Notes: a model not told the origin generated them from the sequence alone. DNA of 64,000 nucleotides from Haloglomus salinum (GCF_024298825.1 NZ_CP101153.1:1364001-1428000), one strand, 5' to 3'. Counted from the stretch's first letter, positions 14,460 through 24,132 are shown. Translations and numbers: made by a program.

Positions 14460-16807
14460 GCGGCGACGAGGAGCTCGCGAAGGACCTCGGGCCGCTAGCG
14501 GCCCTGACCATCGGCGTCGGGACGATGATCGGCGCCGGCATCTTCGTGCTACCGGGGGAGGCGGCGGTCGCGGCGGGCCCCATCGTGGCGCTCTCGTTCG
14601 TCGTCGGTGGGGTCATCTCGCTGTTCACGGCGATGTCGGCCAGCGAACTCGGCACCGCGATGCCGAAGGCGGGCGGCAGCTACTACTACGTCAACCACGC
14701 GCTCGGGCCGCTGTTCGGCTCCATCGCCGGCTGGGGGAACTGGATGGGGCTCGCCTTCGCGTCGGCGTTCTACACGCTCGGATTCGGCGAGTACCTCACG
14801 ACGTTCGCGCCGATTCCCAGCATCACGCTCGTGGCTACGGAGTTGTTCTCCGCCTCGACGGGTGCGCTACGGCTGCCGCTCGGCCCGGTCGGGACGTTCA
14901 CCGCCGGACCGTTCACCGCGACGGTCGGTCCGATCGGGCTCTCGGCGTTCCAGATCGGCGCCCTGCTCGCCGGCCTGACGTTCATCGGTATCAACTACGT
15001 CGGCGCGAAGGAGACCGGGCGACTCCAGACCATCATCGTCCTCGTGCTCGTCGGCATCCTGACGCTGTTCAGTGTGCTGGGGGCGCTCCAGGCCGACCTC
15101 TCGACGCTCCGCCCGTTCGCCCCGAAGGGGCCCGAGGCCATCCTCCCCGGGACGGCGCTGATCTTCGTCTCCTACCTCGGCTTCGCGAAGATCACGACCG
15201 TCGCCGAGGAGATGAAGAACCCCGGACGGAACCTCCCCATCGCCGTCATCGGGAGCGTCCTCATCGTGACGGTGATGTACGCCATCATCATGGTCGTCCT
15301 GATGGGCGTCATCAACTGGGAGCTGCTGGGGCCCGAGAACACCACGACACCGGTGCTGGACGTGGCCGAGATCTCCTTCGGGGCGGTCGGGTTCGCCGGC
15401 ATCGGCATCGGGTTACTGACGTTCGCCGGGCTGCTGGCGACCGCCTCCTCGGCGAACGCCTCCATCCTCGCGTCCTCGCGCATCAACTTCGCGATGGGAC
15501 GTGACAAGCTCATCAGCGCGTGGCTCAACGAGATCCACCCCCGATTCGCCACGCCCTCCCGGTCCATCGCCGTCACCGGCGGCATCATCGTCCTGTTCAT
15601 CATCCTCGGCGACGTGAAGACGCTCGCGAAGGCCGGGAGCGTCCTCCACCTCATCGTCTACGGCCTGTTGAACCTCGCGCTCATCGTGATGCGCGAGGCC
15701 GACACGCCCGAGTACGACCCGGACTTCGAGGTCCCGCTCTACCCCATCGTCCCGATACTGGGCGCGATAACCTCGTTCGGCCTCATCGCCTTCGTCGACC
15801 TCGTCGAGGTGGCGCTGTCCGGCCTGTTCGTCGTCGGGGGTGTGGTCTGGTACTTCACCTATGCCCGCTCGCGCACCGAGAATCAGGGCATCCTTTCGCG
15901 ATACATCCTCTCGCGGGAGGAGTCGATGCCCGACGAGGTGGTCGACGCGGCTGCCGCCGTCCAGCCCGACGGCGGCGAGTACCGCGTGATGGTGGCGCTG
16001 GCCAACCCCGAGAGCGAGCACGACCTCATCTCGCTGGGCGCGGCCGTCGCCAAGCAGCGCGGCGGCACCCTCGTCGCGGTCCACAACGTCTACGTCCCGA
16101 CCCAGACCTCGCTGGAGGAGGGCCGCGAGCAGCTCGACCGGGTCGACCCCGGCGCGAAGGACCTCATCGACAGCGCCCGCGAGGACGCCGAGACGTTCGG
16201 CGTCGACGTCGAGACCCACACCGTCGTCTCGCACAAGGGGTTCGAGGAGGTGTTCGACGCCGCCACCGAGTACGATATCGACCTCGCGGTCATGGGCTGG
16301 GGCGAGACGGAGCGCTCGCGTGTCGAGATGGGCCTCGACGAGGTCACCGACTCCATCCCGTGTGACTTCCTGGTCCTGAAGGACCGCGGCTTCGACCCCG
16401 AGCGCATCCTCGTCCCGACGGCGGGTGGCCCGGACTCCGAACTGAGCGCGATGGTCGCCAAACACCTCGCGGACGAGTACGACTCCGCGGTCACGCTGTT
16501 GCACGTCGACGACGACCGCGAGGCCGGCGAGGCGTTCCTGGAGGAGTGGGCCGACAGCCACGGCCTGGCCGACGCCGACCTCCGGGTCGAAGGCGGCGAC
16601 GTGGAGGCCGCCATCGAACGCGCCGCACAGGACGCCTCGATGGTTGTCATCGGCGCGACCGAGCGGGGCCTGCTCTCACGGCTCGTCGGTGGCTCGCTCG
16701 TCATGGACGTCGTCGAGGACGTGGACTGCTCCGTGCTGCTGGCCGAGACGGCCCGCAAGCGCTCGCTCCGCGAGCGTATCTTCGGGCTCGACGAGGCGTC
16801 GGAGTAG
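14456..16807 (+). CDS. APC-family amino acid permease with two C-terminal USP domains
   Basis: A 783-residue fusion. Residues 10 to about 470 are an amino acid-polyamine-organocation transporter with about 12 membrane segments; helix 1 carries the substrate-binding GTMIGAGIFVLPG motif. Two cytoplasmic universal stress domains follow (about 500-630 and 640-770). The second ends with the nucleotide-binding motif GATERGLLSRLVGGS. Energy or stress state may control amino acid uptake through these domains, as suggested for other permease-USP fusions. The substrate cannot be told from sequence. Confidence 0.9.
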   Translation: MSGDEELAKDLGPLAALTIGVGTMIGAGIFVLPGEAAVAAGPIVALSFVVGGVISLFTAMSASELGTAMPKAGGSYYYVNHALGPLFGSIAGWGNWMGLAFASAFYTLGFGEYLTTFAPIPSITLVATELFSASTGALRLPLGPVGTFTAGPFTATVGPIGLSAFQIGALLAGLTFIGINYVGAKETGRLQTIIVLVLVGILTLFSVLGALQADLSTLRPFAPKGPEAILPGTALIFVSYLGFAKITTVAEEMKNPGRNLPIAVIGSVLIVTVMYAIIMVVLMGVINWELLGPENTTTPVLDVAEISFGAVGFAGIGIGLLTFAGLLATASSANASILASSRINFAMGRDKLISAWLNEIHPRFATPSRSIAVTGGIIVLFIILGDVKTLAKAGSVLHLIVYGLLNLALIVMREADTPEYDPDFEVPLYPIVPILGAITSFGLIAFVDLVEVALSGLFVVGGVVWYFTYARSRTENQGILSRYILSREESMPDEVVDAAAAVQPDGGEYRVMVALANPESEHDLISLGAAVAKQRGGTLVAVHNVYVPTQTSLEEGREQLDRVDPGAKDLIDSAREDAETFGVDVETHTVVSHKGFEEVFDAATEYDIDLAVMGWGETERSRVEMGLDEVTDSIPCDFLVLKDRGFDPERILVPTAGGPDSELSAMVAKHLADEYDSAVTLLHVDDDREAGEAFLEEWADSHGLADADLRVEGGDVEAAIERAAQDASMVVIGATERGLLSRLVGGSLVMDVVEDVDCSVLLAETARKRSLRERIFGLDEASE

Positions 16808-16879
16808 CCCCTCTCCCGGTCGAGCCGACGGCGGAACGGTTTCTGCAATGTTTTAACCCGGTAGGCCGAACAGCGCGCC

Positions 16880-17527
16880 ATGAGCCAGCCGAACATCCTG
16901 CTGCTCGGGCCGCCGGGCGCGGGCAAGGGTACGCAGTCCAGCAACATCGTCGAGGAGTACGGCGTCGACCACGTCACCACGGGCGACGCGCTCCGTTCGA
17001 ACAAGGGGATGGACATCTCCGACCTCGATGTCGAGTACGACACGCCGGGCGGCTTCATGGACGCCGGCGAACTCGTTCCGGACGAGGTCGTCAACGAGAT
17101 CGTCAAGACGGCGCTTCAGGAGGCCGACGGCTACGTCCTCGACGGCTACCCGCGCAACCTCGACCAGGCGAAGTACCTCGACGAGATCACCGAGCTGGAC
17201 GTCGTGGCGCTGCTGGAGGTGCCCCGGGAGGAGCTCGTCGAGCGCCTGACCGGCCGCCGAATCTGTGACGAGTGTGGTACCAACTACCACGTCGAGTTCA
17301 GCCCGCCGGAGGAGGCGGGCGTCTGCGACAAGTGTGGCGGCGAACTGATCCAGCGCGACGACGACACGGAGGAGACGGTGCGCGAGCGGCTCAACGTGTT
17401 CGACGAGAACACCCAGCCCGTCATCGACCACTACGACATCCGCGACGAACTCGTCCGCATCGACGGCGAGGGCGCCCCCGACGAGGTCTGGGAGGAGCTC
17501 CACGCCGCCATCGAGGACGAGGTCTGA
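16880..17527 (+). CDS. adk: Adenylate kinase, zinc-lid type
   Basis: Interconverts ATP + AMP and two ADP. It has 215 residues with the P-loop GPPGAGKGT at 10-18. The LID domain carries a four-cysteine zinc site, CDECGTNYH then CDKCGG. In many haloarchaea adk sits near secY and a DUF106/EMC3 gene; here the EMC3-like gene is 8.7 kb away (26261), separated by other genes and a TnpB element. Confidence 0.97.
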   Translation: MSQPNILLLGPPGAGKGTQSSNIVEEYGVDHVTTGDALRSNKGMDISDLDVEYDTPGGFMDAGELVPDEVVNEIVKTALQEADGYVLDGYPRNLDQAKYLDEITELDVVALLEVPREELVERLTGRRICDECGTNYHVEFSPPEEAGVCDKCGGELIQRDDDTEETVRERLNVFDENTQPVIDHYDIRDELVRIDGEGAPDEVWEELHAAIEDEV

Positions 17528-17605
17528 GGCGACGGCGGCGGTCCGGTACCGTTCTCCGGGCGGTCGGCGACGAGGCTTTACCTGCCCGGGTGTCGTAGCG
17601 CCGGT

Positions 17606-18007
17606 ATGGACATCGACGAGGTGGAGCTGACCATCCCGGAGCCGGTCATCGAGCTACTTCCGGGCGACGGCGAGAACGCCGCGCGCGACATGGAGCGGGC
17701 GGTGGCGGGCTTCGAGCGCCACGTCAACGCCACCATCGAGACCGCCGACGACGCGGCCGAGGTGGCCGCCGAGGTGCTGGACGTGGTCGAGCATCTCGAA
17801 GCACGCATCGAGACCTACGACGATTTCGTCCCGGAGCTGCGCGCGTGGGGCCAGTCGCCGGCCTACGCCATCGCCTGGCGGGACCTCTACGCCGCCCTGG
17901 TCCGACAGCTCACCACCCACGAGGGGCTGGCCGACCGCCTCGAACGCGAGGGGAACCGCCGACTCGTCGACGACGGCATCCGGCTGAAGGACCTGAAGAA
18001 GGACTAG
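17606..18007 (+). CDS. Conserved haloarchaeal protein, unknown function (133 aa)
   Basis: A helical acidic protein with no membrane segment and a heptad-like central region (DAAEVAAEVLDVVEHLEARIE). The C-terminus is basic (KDLKKD). It lies 78 bases downstream of adk in the same direction. No catalytic motif is seen. Confidence 0.65.
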   Translation: MDIDEVELTIPEPVIELLPGDGENAARDMERAVAGFERHVNATIETADDAAEVAAEVLDVVEHLEARIETYDDFVPELRAWGQSPAYAIAWRDLYAALVRQLTTHEGLADRLEREGNRRLVDDGIRLKDLKKD

Positions 18008-18157
18008 CGAGCGCAGCCGTCACGGGATTTCTCACGTGAGTTCCACCTGGAGCGTCCGGAGAACGAACCCGGTTCCGTCGACGTTCGGGAGCGGGTCCAC
18101 AACCATCGAACGACGACCGGAGAAAGACCGATACGTCCGCCGGTCGCACTGTCGGGT

Positions 18158-18697
18158 ATGAGCCGGTCGGACGAACTGGAGTACGACTCCGAGGTCGACA
18201 TCGACGGCCTCCTGTCGGAGGACCGAGAGCCCGACCGGAGCGACCGGGGCGACCCGGCCGAGCGGTCGTCCGACCACGAGACGGCGTCGAGCGGCGGTCT
18301 GCGGTCGCGGCTCCCGTCGTGGCCCTCGTTCTCCCGCCCCTCGCTCCCGCTGCCGCGGTTCACGATACGGGGGCTGGGGCTGTCGCTCGTCGTCTCCATC
18401 GTCGCCTTCGTGGCGGCGAGTCTCGTCGTCCCACTCGGGGGCATCGCGGGCCTCGTCGGCATCTTCGTCGCGGCCTTCGGACTGGGCCTGGTGGGGCACG
18501 GCCACTACCTCGAACTCGCGGTCGCGGGGGCGGGGACGGCGGCGGCCGGCACGCTGCTCAGTCAGCTGTTCATCGCCGCGGTGGCGGACCTGACGGTGCC
18601 GCTGGCGGCCGTCGGCGGGACGGCCGGGTTGCTGGCCGCGGTACTGGGCTGTTACTTCGGTCGGGACCTGCGCGCCGGGCTGACGCGGGGGGTCTGA
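18158..18697 (+). CDS. Membrane protein, unknown function (179 aa)
   Basis: The N-terminal 60 residues are hydrophilic and acidic with a proline/serine-rich end. Four hydrophobic segments follow between about residues 68 and 168, rich in Gly, Ala and Val. It converges with the HTH gene at 18733. The family is not recognised. Confidence 0.65.
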   Translation: MSRSDELEYDSEVDIDGLLSEDREPDRSDRGDPAERSSDHETASSGGLRSRLPSWPSFSRPSLPLPRFTIRGLGLSLVVSIVAFVAASLVVPLGGIAGLVGIFVAAFGLGLVGHGHYLELAVAGAGTAAAGTLLSQLFIAAVADLTVPLAAVGGTAGLLAAVLGCYFGRDLRAGLTRGV

Positions 18698-18732
18698 GCG
18701 GCGCTGCCGCGCCGAGGTGACCCGTCGGGGAG

Positions 18733-19446
18733 TCAGCCCCCGGCCACCTGCCAGCCGCCCTCCGTGCGTTCGATGACCCCGTGGTCGGCGAGGAGCCGGA
18801 GCGCCTCGTCGACAGCCTCGGGGGAGGCATCGACCTGCCGGGCGATGCGCTCCGCCGACGATGCACCGTCGGCGACCGCCGCAGCCACCTCGGCGTAGAA
18901 CCGGCCGTCCATCCCGCCGAGGTCGTCGAACCGCTCGCTGAGGTCGTCCATCACGTCGGTGAGCCGGCCCTGCACCCACCGCTGGGCCATCGAGAGTTCG
19001 TTCTCCAGTGCCTCCAGCCGCCCCAGTTCGCCAGCCAGCGACGCGAGGCCACCGTCCGGCCCCTCCTCGCCGTCGGCGTCACCCTCACCGTCCCCCGCGG
19101 CCGCGTCGGGGTCGAGACCCATATCCAGCGAGAGGTAGCGACAGCGCGACATATCGAACCCGCGGCTGGCGGGGTAGGCCGACTTCGTCCCGAAGCCGTA
19201 CGGGGAGACCGACACCTCAAGCCGGAGGTTCCGGGCGATGGAGAAGTACTTGCGCCGCTGACTGTCGACACGCGACTCGACGAGACCCGCCTCCTCCAGT
19301 TTGCGGAGATGGTCGATGACGGCCTTCGGGCTCACGCCGAGATACTCGGATATTTCGGTGACGTAGCAGGGCTTGCGCGCCAGGAGCCGGAGGATACGCC
19401 GCCGGTTCTCGTTCCCGAGCAGGTCGAGCAGCGCCGCCGAGTCCAT
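18733..19446 (-). CDS. ArsR-like winged-helix transcriptional regulator
   Basis: A 237-residue regulator. The N-terminal winged helix (about residues 3-75) contains LLGNENRRRILRLLARKPCYVTE and a recognition helix SPKAVIDHLRKLEEAGL. A second HTH-like segment lies at the C-terminus (SAERIARQVDASPEAVDEALRLLADHGVIE). An acidic Gly-rich linker and a helical region separate them. It sits 42 bases downstream of the secreted coiled-coil gene, same strand, so they probably form one operon. Confidence 0.85.
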   Translation of the reverse strand: MDSAALLDLLGNENRRRILRLLARKPCYVTEISEYLGVSPKAVIDHLRKLEEAGLVESRVDSQRRKYFSIARNLRLEVSVSPYGFGTKSAYPASRGFDMSRCRYLSLDMGLDPDAAAGDGEGDADGEEGPDGGLASLAGELGRLEALENELSMAQRWVQGRLTDVMDDLSERFDDLGGMDGRFYAEVAAAVADGASSAERIARQVDASPEAVDEALRLLADHGVIERTEGGWQVAGG

Positions 19447-19488
19447 TACCCGGGAGGAGGTCGCCGAGAGGAAAAAGCGTGTCTACCG

Positions 19489-20469
19489 TTACGCGTCACC
19501 GGGACCGCCCGCGCTACTGCCACCACCGGGGCCCTCGGAGCCCTCGTCGGTCGAATCGCCACCCGAACTGTCCCCGGGGCCACCGGTGGAGTCGGAACCG
19601 TCGGAATCGCCCGTGGAGTCGTCGTCGGTACCCGTCTCGTCGCCGTCACTCCCGCTCGTGCTGGCGTCGTCGTCGCTACCGGAGTCGCCCGACGGGCCGC
19701 CACCCGCGTTCGCACCGGCGTCGTCGTTCCCACGCTCGTCCGGCGGCCCGCGCTCGCCGCCGGTCACGTTCCCGTCCTCCTCGGCACCGCTCGGACCGCG
19801 CTCCTCGGGCGGACCGGCATCACCGCCCGGACCGCGTTTCCCGGGAGGGCCCCGGTCACCACTCCGGCCGGGAGCGTCGGGCATGCCGGCCAGCCCGCGG
19901 GCCATCTCGGCGACCTCGGGGCCAGTCAGCTCGCTGGCTTCCGTCCGGAGCCGCTCCAGCCGGGTCTCGTTGACGCCGACCCGCTCGGCGACCGACTCGG
20001 TCTGGTTGACGTTCTGTTCCAGCTGGCCGGCCCGGGTCGCGAGCCGCGCGGCCCGGACCCGCTCGCCGACCGTCAGGTTGCGCTCGGCGAGCAGCTCCGC
20101 CCGCTCCGCGCGGAGCTGGGCCACGCGCTCGCTCAGCTCGGTCGTCCGCTGGCGGACCACGGCGGCCCGTTCCTGCCCGTCGGTTCGGTTGACCGCAGCC
20201 GTGAACATCCCGTGTTGCACCTCGCCCTCGGCCTCCGCAGCACTGGCCTGGGCGAAGGAGGCGACCGTCAGGCCGAAGGAGGCGTTCCCGTCGGCCTCGC
20301 TCTGGTTCGCGGTGGTCGTGCTCGTCTCGTTCCTGTCGGCCGCCGTCGGCGTCGGCGTTGCCTCCTGCGTGGCGACCGCAGGAAGAGCCCCGCTGGCGCC
20401 GGCGACCGCACCGGTCCCGACAGCAGCGAGGACCACGGCGACCGCGATCAGAATCGAGGCTCGTCTCAT
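19489..20469 (-). CDS. Secreted coiled-coil protein with Gly/Ser/Asp-rich tail
   Basis: A 326-residue exported protein. A signal peptide covers about residues 1-28 (ILIAVAVVLAAVGTGAVAG). A Thr-rich segment, a helical coiled-coil part (about 100-195, VAQLRAERAELLAERNL) and a roughly 120-residue disordered tail of Gly, Pro, Ser and Asp follow. Such proteins are common in haloarchaea next to an HTH regulator, as here. The ATG at 20469 is preferred over an in-frame GTG three codons upstream, because it places the basic MRRAS directly before the hydrophobic core. Confidence 0.75.
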   Translation of the reverse strand: MRRASILIAVAVVLAAVGTGAVAGASGALPAVATQEATPTPTAADRNETSTTTANQSEADGNASFGLTVASFAQASAAEAEGEVQHGMFTAAVNRTDGQERAAVVRQRTTELSERVAQLRAERAELLAERNLTVGERVRAARLATRAGQLEQNVNQTESVAERVGVNETRLERLRTEASELTGPEVAEMARGLAGMPDAPGRSGDRGPPGKRGPGGDAGPPEERGPSGAEEDGNVTGGERGPPDERGNDDAGANAGGGPSGDSGSDDDASTSGSDGDETGTDDDSTGDSDGSDSTGGPGDSSGGDSTDEGSEGPGGGSSAGGPGDA

Positions 20470-20593
20470 CACCACCACCTATCGGCTACACCGGCTAAAA
20501 CCCGGCCAGTCGTTCGAACGGTTCACGGGCGGGCGGCCGCGTGAACGGAATGAACGAGGCGTAAAACGAGACGTTTAGCAGGCCCCAGACCGT

Positions 20594-21235
20594 TCATGTG
20601 GCCGTTTCAGCACCCATCCGCTCGAACGCGAGCGCGGCGAGTCCGACCGCGAGGACCGACGTGCAGACCGACGCGACGGCCAGTCCGACACCAGGGTCGT
20701 ACCGCAGCGGGGGATGCAGCCCGAACCCGTAGTCGACGAGGTCGTTCACGAGTGCACACCCGAGCGCGAACGCGAGCGCGCCGCGCGTCGTGCGCGCCGC
20801 GTGCGGGAGCAGGTACGCGGCTGCGGCGAACGCCAGGTGGCTCCCGATGACGCCGAAGTAGGCGAACGGGTCCGGGAAGTAGGCCCCGAAGCCGAGATTG
20901 AGGGCGACGAGCGTCCAGAGCCCCGTCTCGACGAGCCAGACGAACGCCAGCGTGTGCAGGTACGCGAGTGGGCGGTTGAACGGGGCGTCCTCGAGCGGGC
21001 GCCCCAGCGCCGGCAGGAGGGTGGCGAAGGCCAGCGACCCCAGGAACGTGGCCGCGGGCGAGTCCGCGAACAGGGGCCACAGGAACGTCGACACCCCCGC
21101 CAGCCCGCGGTCGACGTACCAGCGCAGCCCGATGACGCCGATGGCGAGCGTCCCGAAGACGAGCCAGACCAGCGTCGGCGCCGCCTCCAGGTACTCGCGG
21201 GCGTACCGCCGCGGGATGGGGTTGAACCGGCGCAC
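20594..21235 (-). CDS. DUF1405-family membrane protein
   Basis: A polytopic membrane protein of about 213 residues with six or so hydrophobic segments. The middle (SPAATFLGSLAFATLLPALG, then HTLAFVWLVETGLWTL) and the later GVIGSHLAFAAAAYLLP and NDLVDYGFGLHPPL match the DUF1405 pattern. The function of the family is unknown to me. The start is uncertain: the frame is open far upstream through repeat B, but the sequence only looks protein-like from about residue MRRFNPIPRRYAREY, so the GTG at 21235 is proposed. Confidence 0.65.
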   Translation of the reverse strand: MRRFNPIPRRYAREYLEAAPTLVWLVFGTLAIGVIGLRWYVDRGLAGVSTFLWPLFADSPAATFLGSLAFATLLPALGRPLEDAPFNRPLAYLHTLAFVWLVETGLWTLVALNLGFGAYFPDPFAYFGVIGSHLAFAAAAYLLPHAARTTRGALAFALGCALVNDLVDYGFGLHPPLRYDPGVGLAVASVCTSVLAVGLAALAFERMGAETAT

Positions 21236-21346
21236 GACTGCCGCGTGGAGGCCAGCGGGCAAAGGCGTGCCGGGGACGGGTTCGTGGCTGTAGGGGACGT
21301 AGTTGAAGGGAGATTCAGAATGACGATACGTGAATCGAACCGATTT

Positions 21347-21474
21347 GGAAGCCCCTGACCGCTCGACCGGCCGGGCCTCGCTGCGCTCCTCACGTCGCTC
21401 CCTTCGGTCGCTCGTTGCGGTGCTTGCGTCGGCCGGGCCGGGTCGAGGCGGCCAGCCCCTTCCATTCCCACCCG
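21347..21474 (+). repeat. Structured repeat, copy B
   Basis: 128 bases. The ends are GGAAGCCCC and CCCCTTCCATTCCCACCC. The stem CCGCTCGACCGGCC pairs with GGCCGGGTCGAGGCGG with two bulges. The loop motifs CTCGCTGCGCTCCTC and TTGCGGTGCTTGCGTCG are shared with the other copies. It lies upstream of DUF1405 and faces copy C. Confidence 0.75.
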
Positions 21475-21542
21475 AGATTGTCCGTTCCACGGGGCGCACA
21501 CACCGAGCTAGCATGGTGTGGACGCGACCTCGGACAGCCACA

Positions 21543-21664
21543 GGGCGGGACTGAAAGGGGCCGCGGGCTCGGCGGGGCCCGGACGACGCAAGCACCGCAG
21601 GCCGACCGCAGGGAGGCCGAGGAGCGCAGCGAGGCCCGGCCCCCCGAGCCCGCGGGGGCTTTCA
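21543..21664 (-). repeat. Structured repeat, copy C
   Basis: 122 bases, read on the minus strand. The ends are GAAAGCCCCC and GGCCCCTTTCAGTCCCGCCC. It has a perfect 12-base stem, CCGCGGGCTCGG with CCGAGCCCGCGG, entirely different in sequence from the stem of B but equally complementary. The loop motifs CTCGCTGCGCTCCTC and CTGCGGTGCTTGCGTCGTC are conserved. Confidence 0.75.
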
Positions 21665-21794
21665 ACAGCTCCCTGTCTCAACAGCTCCCTATCGGTGCTG
21701 TCAGCAGCAAACTCACCAAGCCAATCCAGTACCTACGCACCACCAACCTACCACGGAACGCAAGAGGGTTGACGCACGGCCCGCGAGAAGGGGT

Positions 21795-23660
21795 ATGACC
21801 GACCATTTCGAGGTCCACGCGCGGGACGGGGCGGCCCGCATCGGCGAGGTCCGCCTCCCGACCCCGCTCCGGACGCCGGGGCTCGTCGGGGACCGGCTCC
21901 GCGACGCCGGGAGCGAGTGGGCCGCCGCCCGCGCGACGCCCGACGGGGACCCGGACGCGCTGACGGTGCTCCCGCACCGCGCACTGCCGCCAGGAACGCC
22001 CGACAGCGTCCGGGAGACGTTCGGCGGCGCCGGGAACGCCGCGACCGGCGACAGCCCGGACCCGGAGGACGGCGTGGCCGCCGGCGAGGACGCCCCGGAC
22101 GCCGGCGACCTCGAGTTCCCGACCGCCGTCGTCGTCGGCACCGACACCGCCGTAGACCACGGGGCCGACGCGTACGTCCTCTCCGGCGGCCCGTCACTCG
22201 TGGGGCACGCCGCGGCGTTCGTCGATGCCATCACGAGCGTCCGGCGGGCGGTTCCGGACGACAGCGCCCTGTACCTGGCGGGAGCCGCCACACCCGCGAA
22301 CGTCGCCGCGCTCGTCTACGCCGGCGTGGACCTCGTGGACGCCGACCGCGCGTACGTCCGCGGGACGGAGGGGTTCTACCAGACGACCGACGGGGAGTAC
22401 TTCCTCGAGGACCTCGAGGAGCTGCCCTGCGCGTGCCCCGCCTGCGCGGGCGGGCGCGAGGCGTTCGACCGCGAGGCGTGTGCCGAGCACAACGTCAACG
22501 CCCTCGAGACGGCGCTGTCGACCGTCCGGACCCGCATCCGGGACGGCCGCCTGCGCGACTACCTCGAGGGGCAGGGTCGCCACGAGTCGTTCCCGACCTC
22601 GGTGCTGCGGCGACTGGACCAGGAGTACGCCTACGTCGAGGAGCGCGCCCCGCTGTTCCGGCGGGAGTCGATGCTCTCGGCGACCGACGACACGCTCCGG
22701 CGACCCGAGATACAGCGGTTCGCCGACCGCGTGACGAGCCGCTACGTCCCGCGGTTCGACGACCTGCCGCTGCTGCTGGTGCCCTGTTCGGCGACGAAAC
22801 CGTACAGCGAGTCACAGAGCCACGCACAGTTCCACCGCGCCATCGACTACCGGGCGCACACGGTGTCGATGACCTCGCCCATCGGCGTCGTGCCGCAGGA
22901 GTTAGAGACCACCTACCCGGCCCAGCACTACGATTCGGTGGTGACGGGCCGCTGGACCGAGACCGAGTACGAGTTCGTCGCCACGGTCCTCGCGCGCTAT
23001 CTCGACCGGGCCGACTACCCGCGCGTCGTCGCACACCTGCCCGACGATTATCGGCCTATCGTCGAGCGTGCGGTCGACCGGCTGGACGACGCGCCGCCGG
23101 TCGAGTTCACCGTCGCCGACCACCCGACGACCGACGACTCGCTGGCGAACCTCGCGGGCGCGCTGGAGGGCGCGGACCGCTTCAGCAAGCGCGAACGCGA
23201 GCACCGCACCGTCCGCGCGCTCGCGGACTACGTCTTCGGCGAGGGCGCGGGCGAGGCGTTCTTCCGCGAACTGCGGACGGGGAGTCGCTACCCCAAACTC
23301 CGCGCGATGGACGCCGGCATCGAGGCCCGTCCCGGCGACGATACGGACGACGACGGGGCCGTCCACGTCGCCACGATGGTCCCCAACTACGGCACCCTCT
23401 CGCTCACGCTCGCGGGCGCGCGCCGCTGGGCCAGCAGCGACGTGCCGACCAAGCGCGTGGAGATCGACGCGTTCGTCCCGCAGGGAAGCGTTCTCGCGCC
23501 CGGCGTGGTGGACGCCGACGACTCCATCCGCGTGGGCGACGAGGTGGTCGTCGAGGGGCCGACGGCGTTCGCGGTCGGGCGTGCGCAGGCCCACGGCCGC
23601 GCGATGGTCGATTCGACGCGCGGCGTCGTGGTGCAGGTCCGGCACTCACAGGAGAAGTAG
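21795..23660 (+). CDS. arcS: Archaeosine synthase (ArcS/TgtA2)
   Basis: Converts the nitrile of preQ0 at position 15 of archaeal tRNA to the amidine archaeosine (or adds lysine, with a radical-SAM partner finishing the job). It is a 621-residue TGT-like protein. The ArcS-specific motif PCSATKPYSESQSH is present, as are the zinc-site cysteines CACPACAGG and a C-terminal PUA RNA-binding domain (about 545-615). The TGT enzyme that installs preQ0 is encoded at 58237-59754. No queuosine-pathway genes lie beside it. Confidence 0.93.
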   Translation: MTDHFEVHARDGAARIGEVRLPTPLRTPGLVGDRLRDAGSEWAAARATPDGDPDALTVLPHRALPPGTPDSVRETFGGAGNAATGDSPDPEDGVAAGEDAPDAGDLEFPTAVVVGTDTAVDHGADAYVLSGGPSLVGHAAAFVDAITSVRRAVPDDSALYLAGAATPANVAALVYAGVDLVDADRAYVRGTEGFYQTTDGEYFLEDLEELPCACPACAGGREAFDREACAEHNVNALETALSTVRTRIRDGRLRDYLEGQGRHESFPTSVLRRLDQEYAYVEERAPLFRRESMLSATDDTLRRPEIQRFADRVTSRYVPRFDDLPLLLVPCSATKPYSESQSHAQFHRAIDYRAHTVSMTSPIGVVPQELETTYPAQHYDSVVTGRWTETEYEFVATVLARYLDRADYPRVVAHLPDDYRPIVERAVDRLDDAPPVEFTVADHPTTDDSLANLAGALEGADRFSKREREHRTVRALADYVFGEGAGEAFFRELRTGSRYPKLRAMDAGIEARPGDDTDDDGAVHVATMVPNYGTLSLTLAGARRWASSDVPTKRVEIDAFVPQGSVLAPGVVDADDSIRVGDEVVVEGPTAFAVGRAQAHGRAMVDSTRGVVVQVRHSQEK

Positions 23661-23733
23661 CCGACCACGGCTGGACCCATCGGACGCGGGTCACCGCATC
23701 GCTCATCATCCCGCCGCCCGACGTCCCGAACCG

Positions 23734-24132
23734 ATGACCGACCTCACGCCCGAGGACCTCTCCGAGGGCACCGTCGTCACGCACGAGCGGACGTTCACGC
23801 CCGGGGAGGTCCGCACGTTCACGACGGTCTCCGGCGACGAGGGAGACCACCACGTCGAGACCGACGAGGAAGGGCGCCTCCTCGTGCAGGGACTGCTCAC
23901 GGCCACACTCCCGACGAAGGTGGGTGGTGACCTCAACGTGCTGGCCTCGCGGATGGAGTTCGAGTTCCGCCGCCCCGTCTACACCGGCCAGCATATCGCC
24001 TGCGAGGTGACGTTCGTCGACGTGGACCACGGGGACCGGGTCGAGGTCACCGCGGAGTTCGAGGCCGTCCGCACCGACGACGACACGACCGTCATGGCCG
24101 GACTGTTCGAGGGCATCATCCGTCGCGGATAA
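23734..24132 (+). CDS. MaoC-like/hotdog-fold protein
   Basis: A 132-residue hotdog-fold protein with the pattern THERTFTPGEVRTFTTVSGDEGDHH, then a buried helix QGLLTATLPTKVGGDLN and the strands typical of MaoC-like hydratases. The hydratase Asp-His pair is only partly matched (DHH), so hydratase versus thioesterase-like function is open. It lies 73 bases after arcS, same strand, and may be co-transcribed. The substrate is unknown. Confidence 0.75.
   Translation: MTDLTPEDLSEGTVVTHERTFTPGEVRTFTTVSGDEGDHHVETDEEGRLLVQGLLTATLPTKVGGDLNVLASRMEFEFRRPVYTGQHIACEVTFVDVDHGDRVEVTAEFEAVRTDDDTTVMAGLFEGIIRRG

Larger units (their letters stand above)
21236..21794. other. Divergent intergenic region with an inverted pair of structured repeats
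   Basis: The gap between DUF1405 (minus) and arcS (plus) contains structured repeats B and C in opposite orientation. B ends 68 bases from the start of C. B begins 112 bases from the DUF1405 start and C ends 131 bases from the arcS start. The remaining sequence on either side should hold both promoters. No gene is seen. Confidence 0.75.

Noticed and set aside
18781-20544. Long plus-strand frames opposite the HTH regulator and coiled-coil protein
   Set aside because: Antisense to genes with clear domains or signal peptide; composition not haloarchaeal protein-like.
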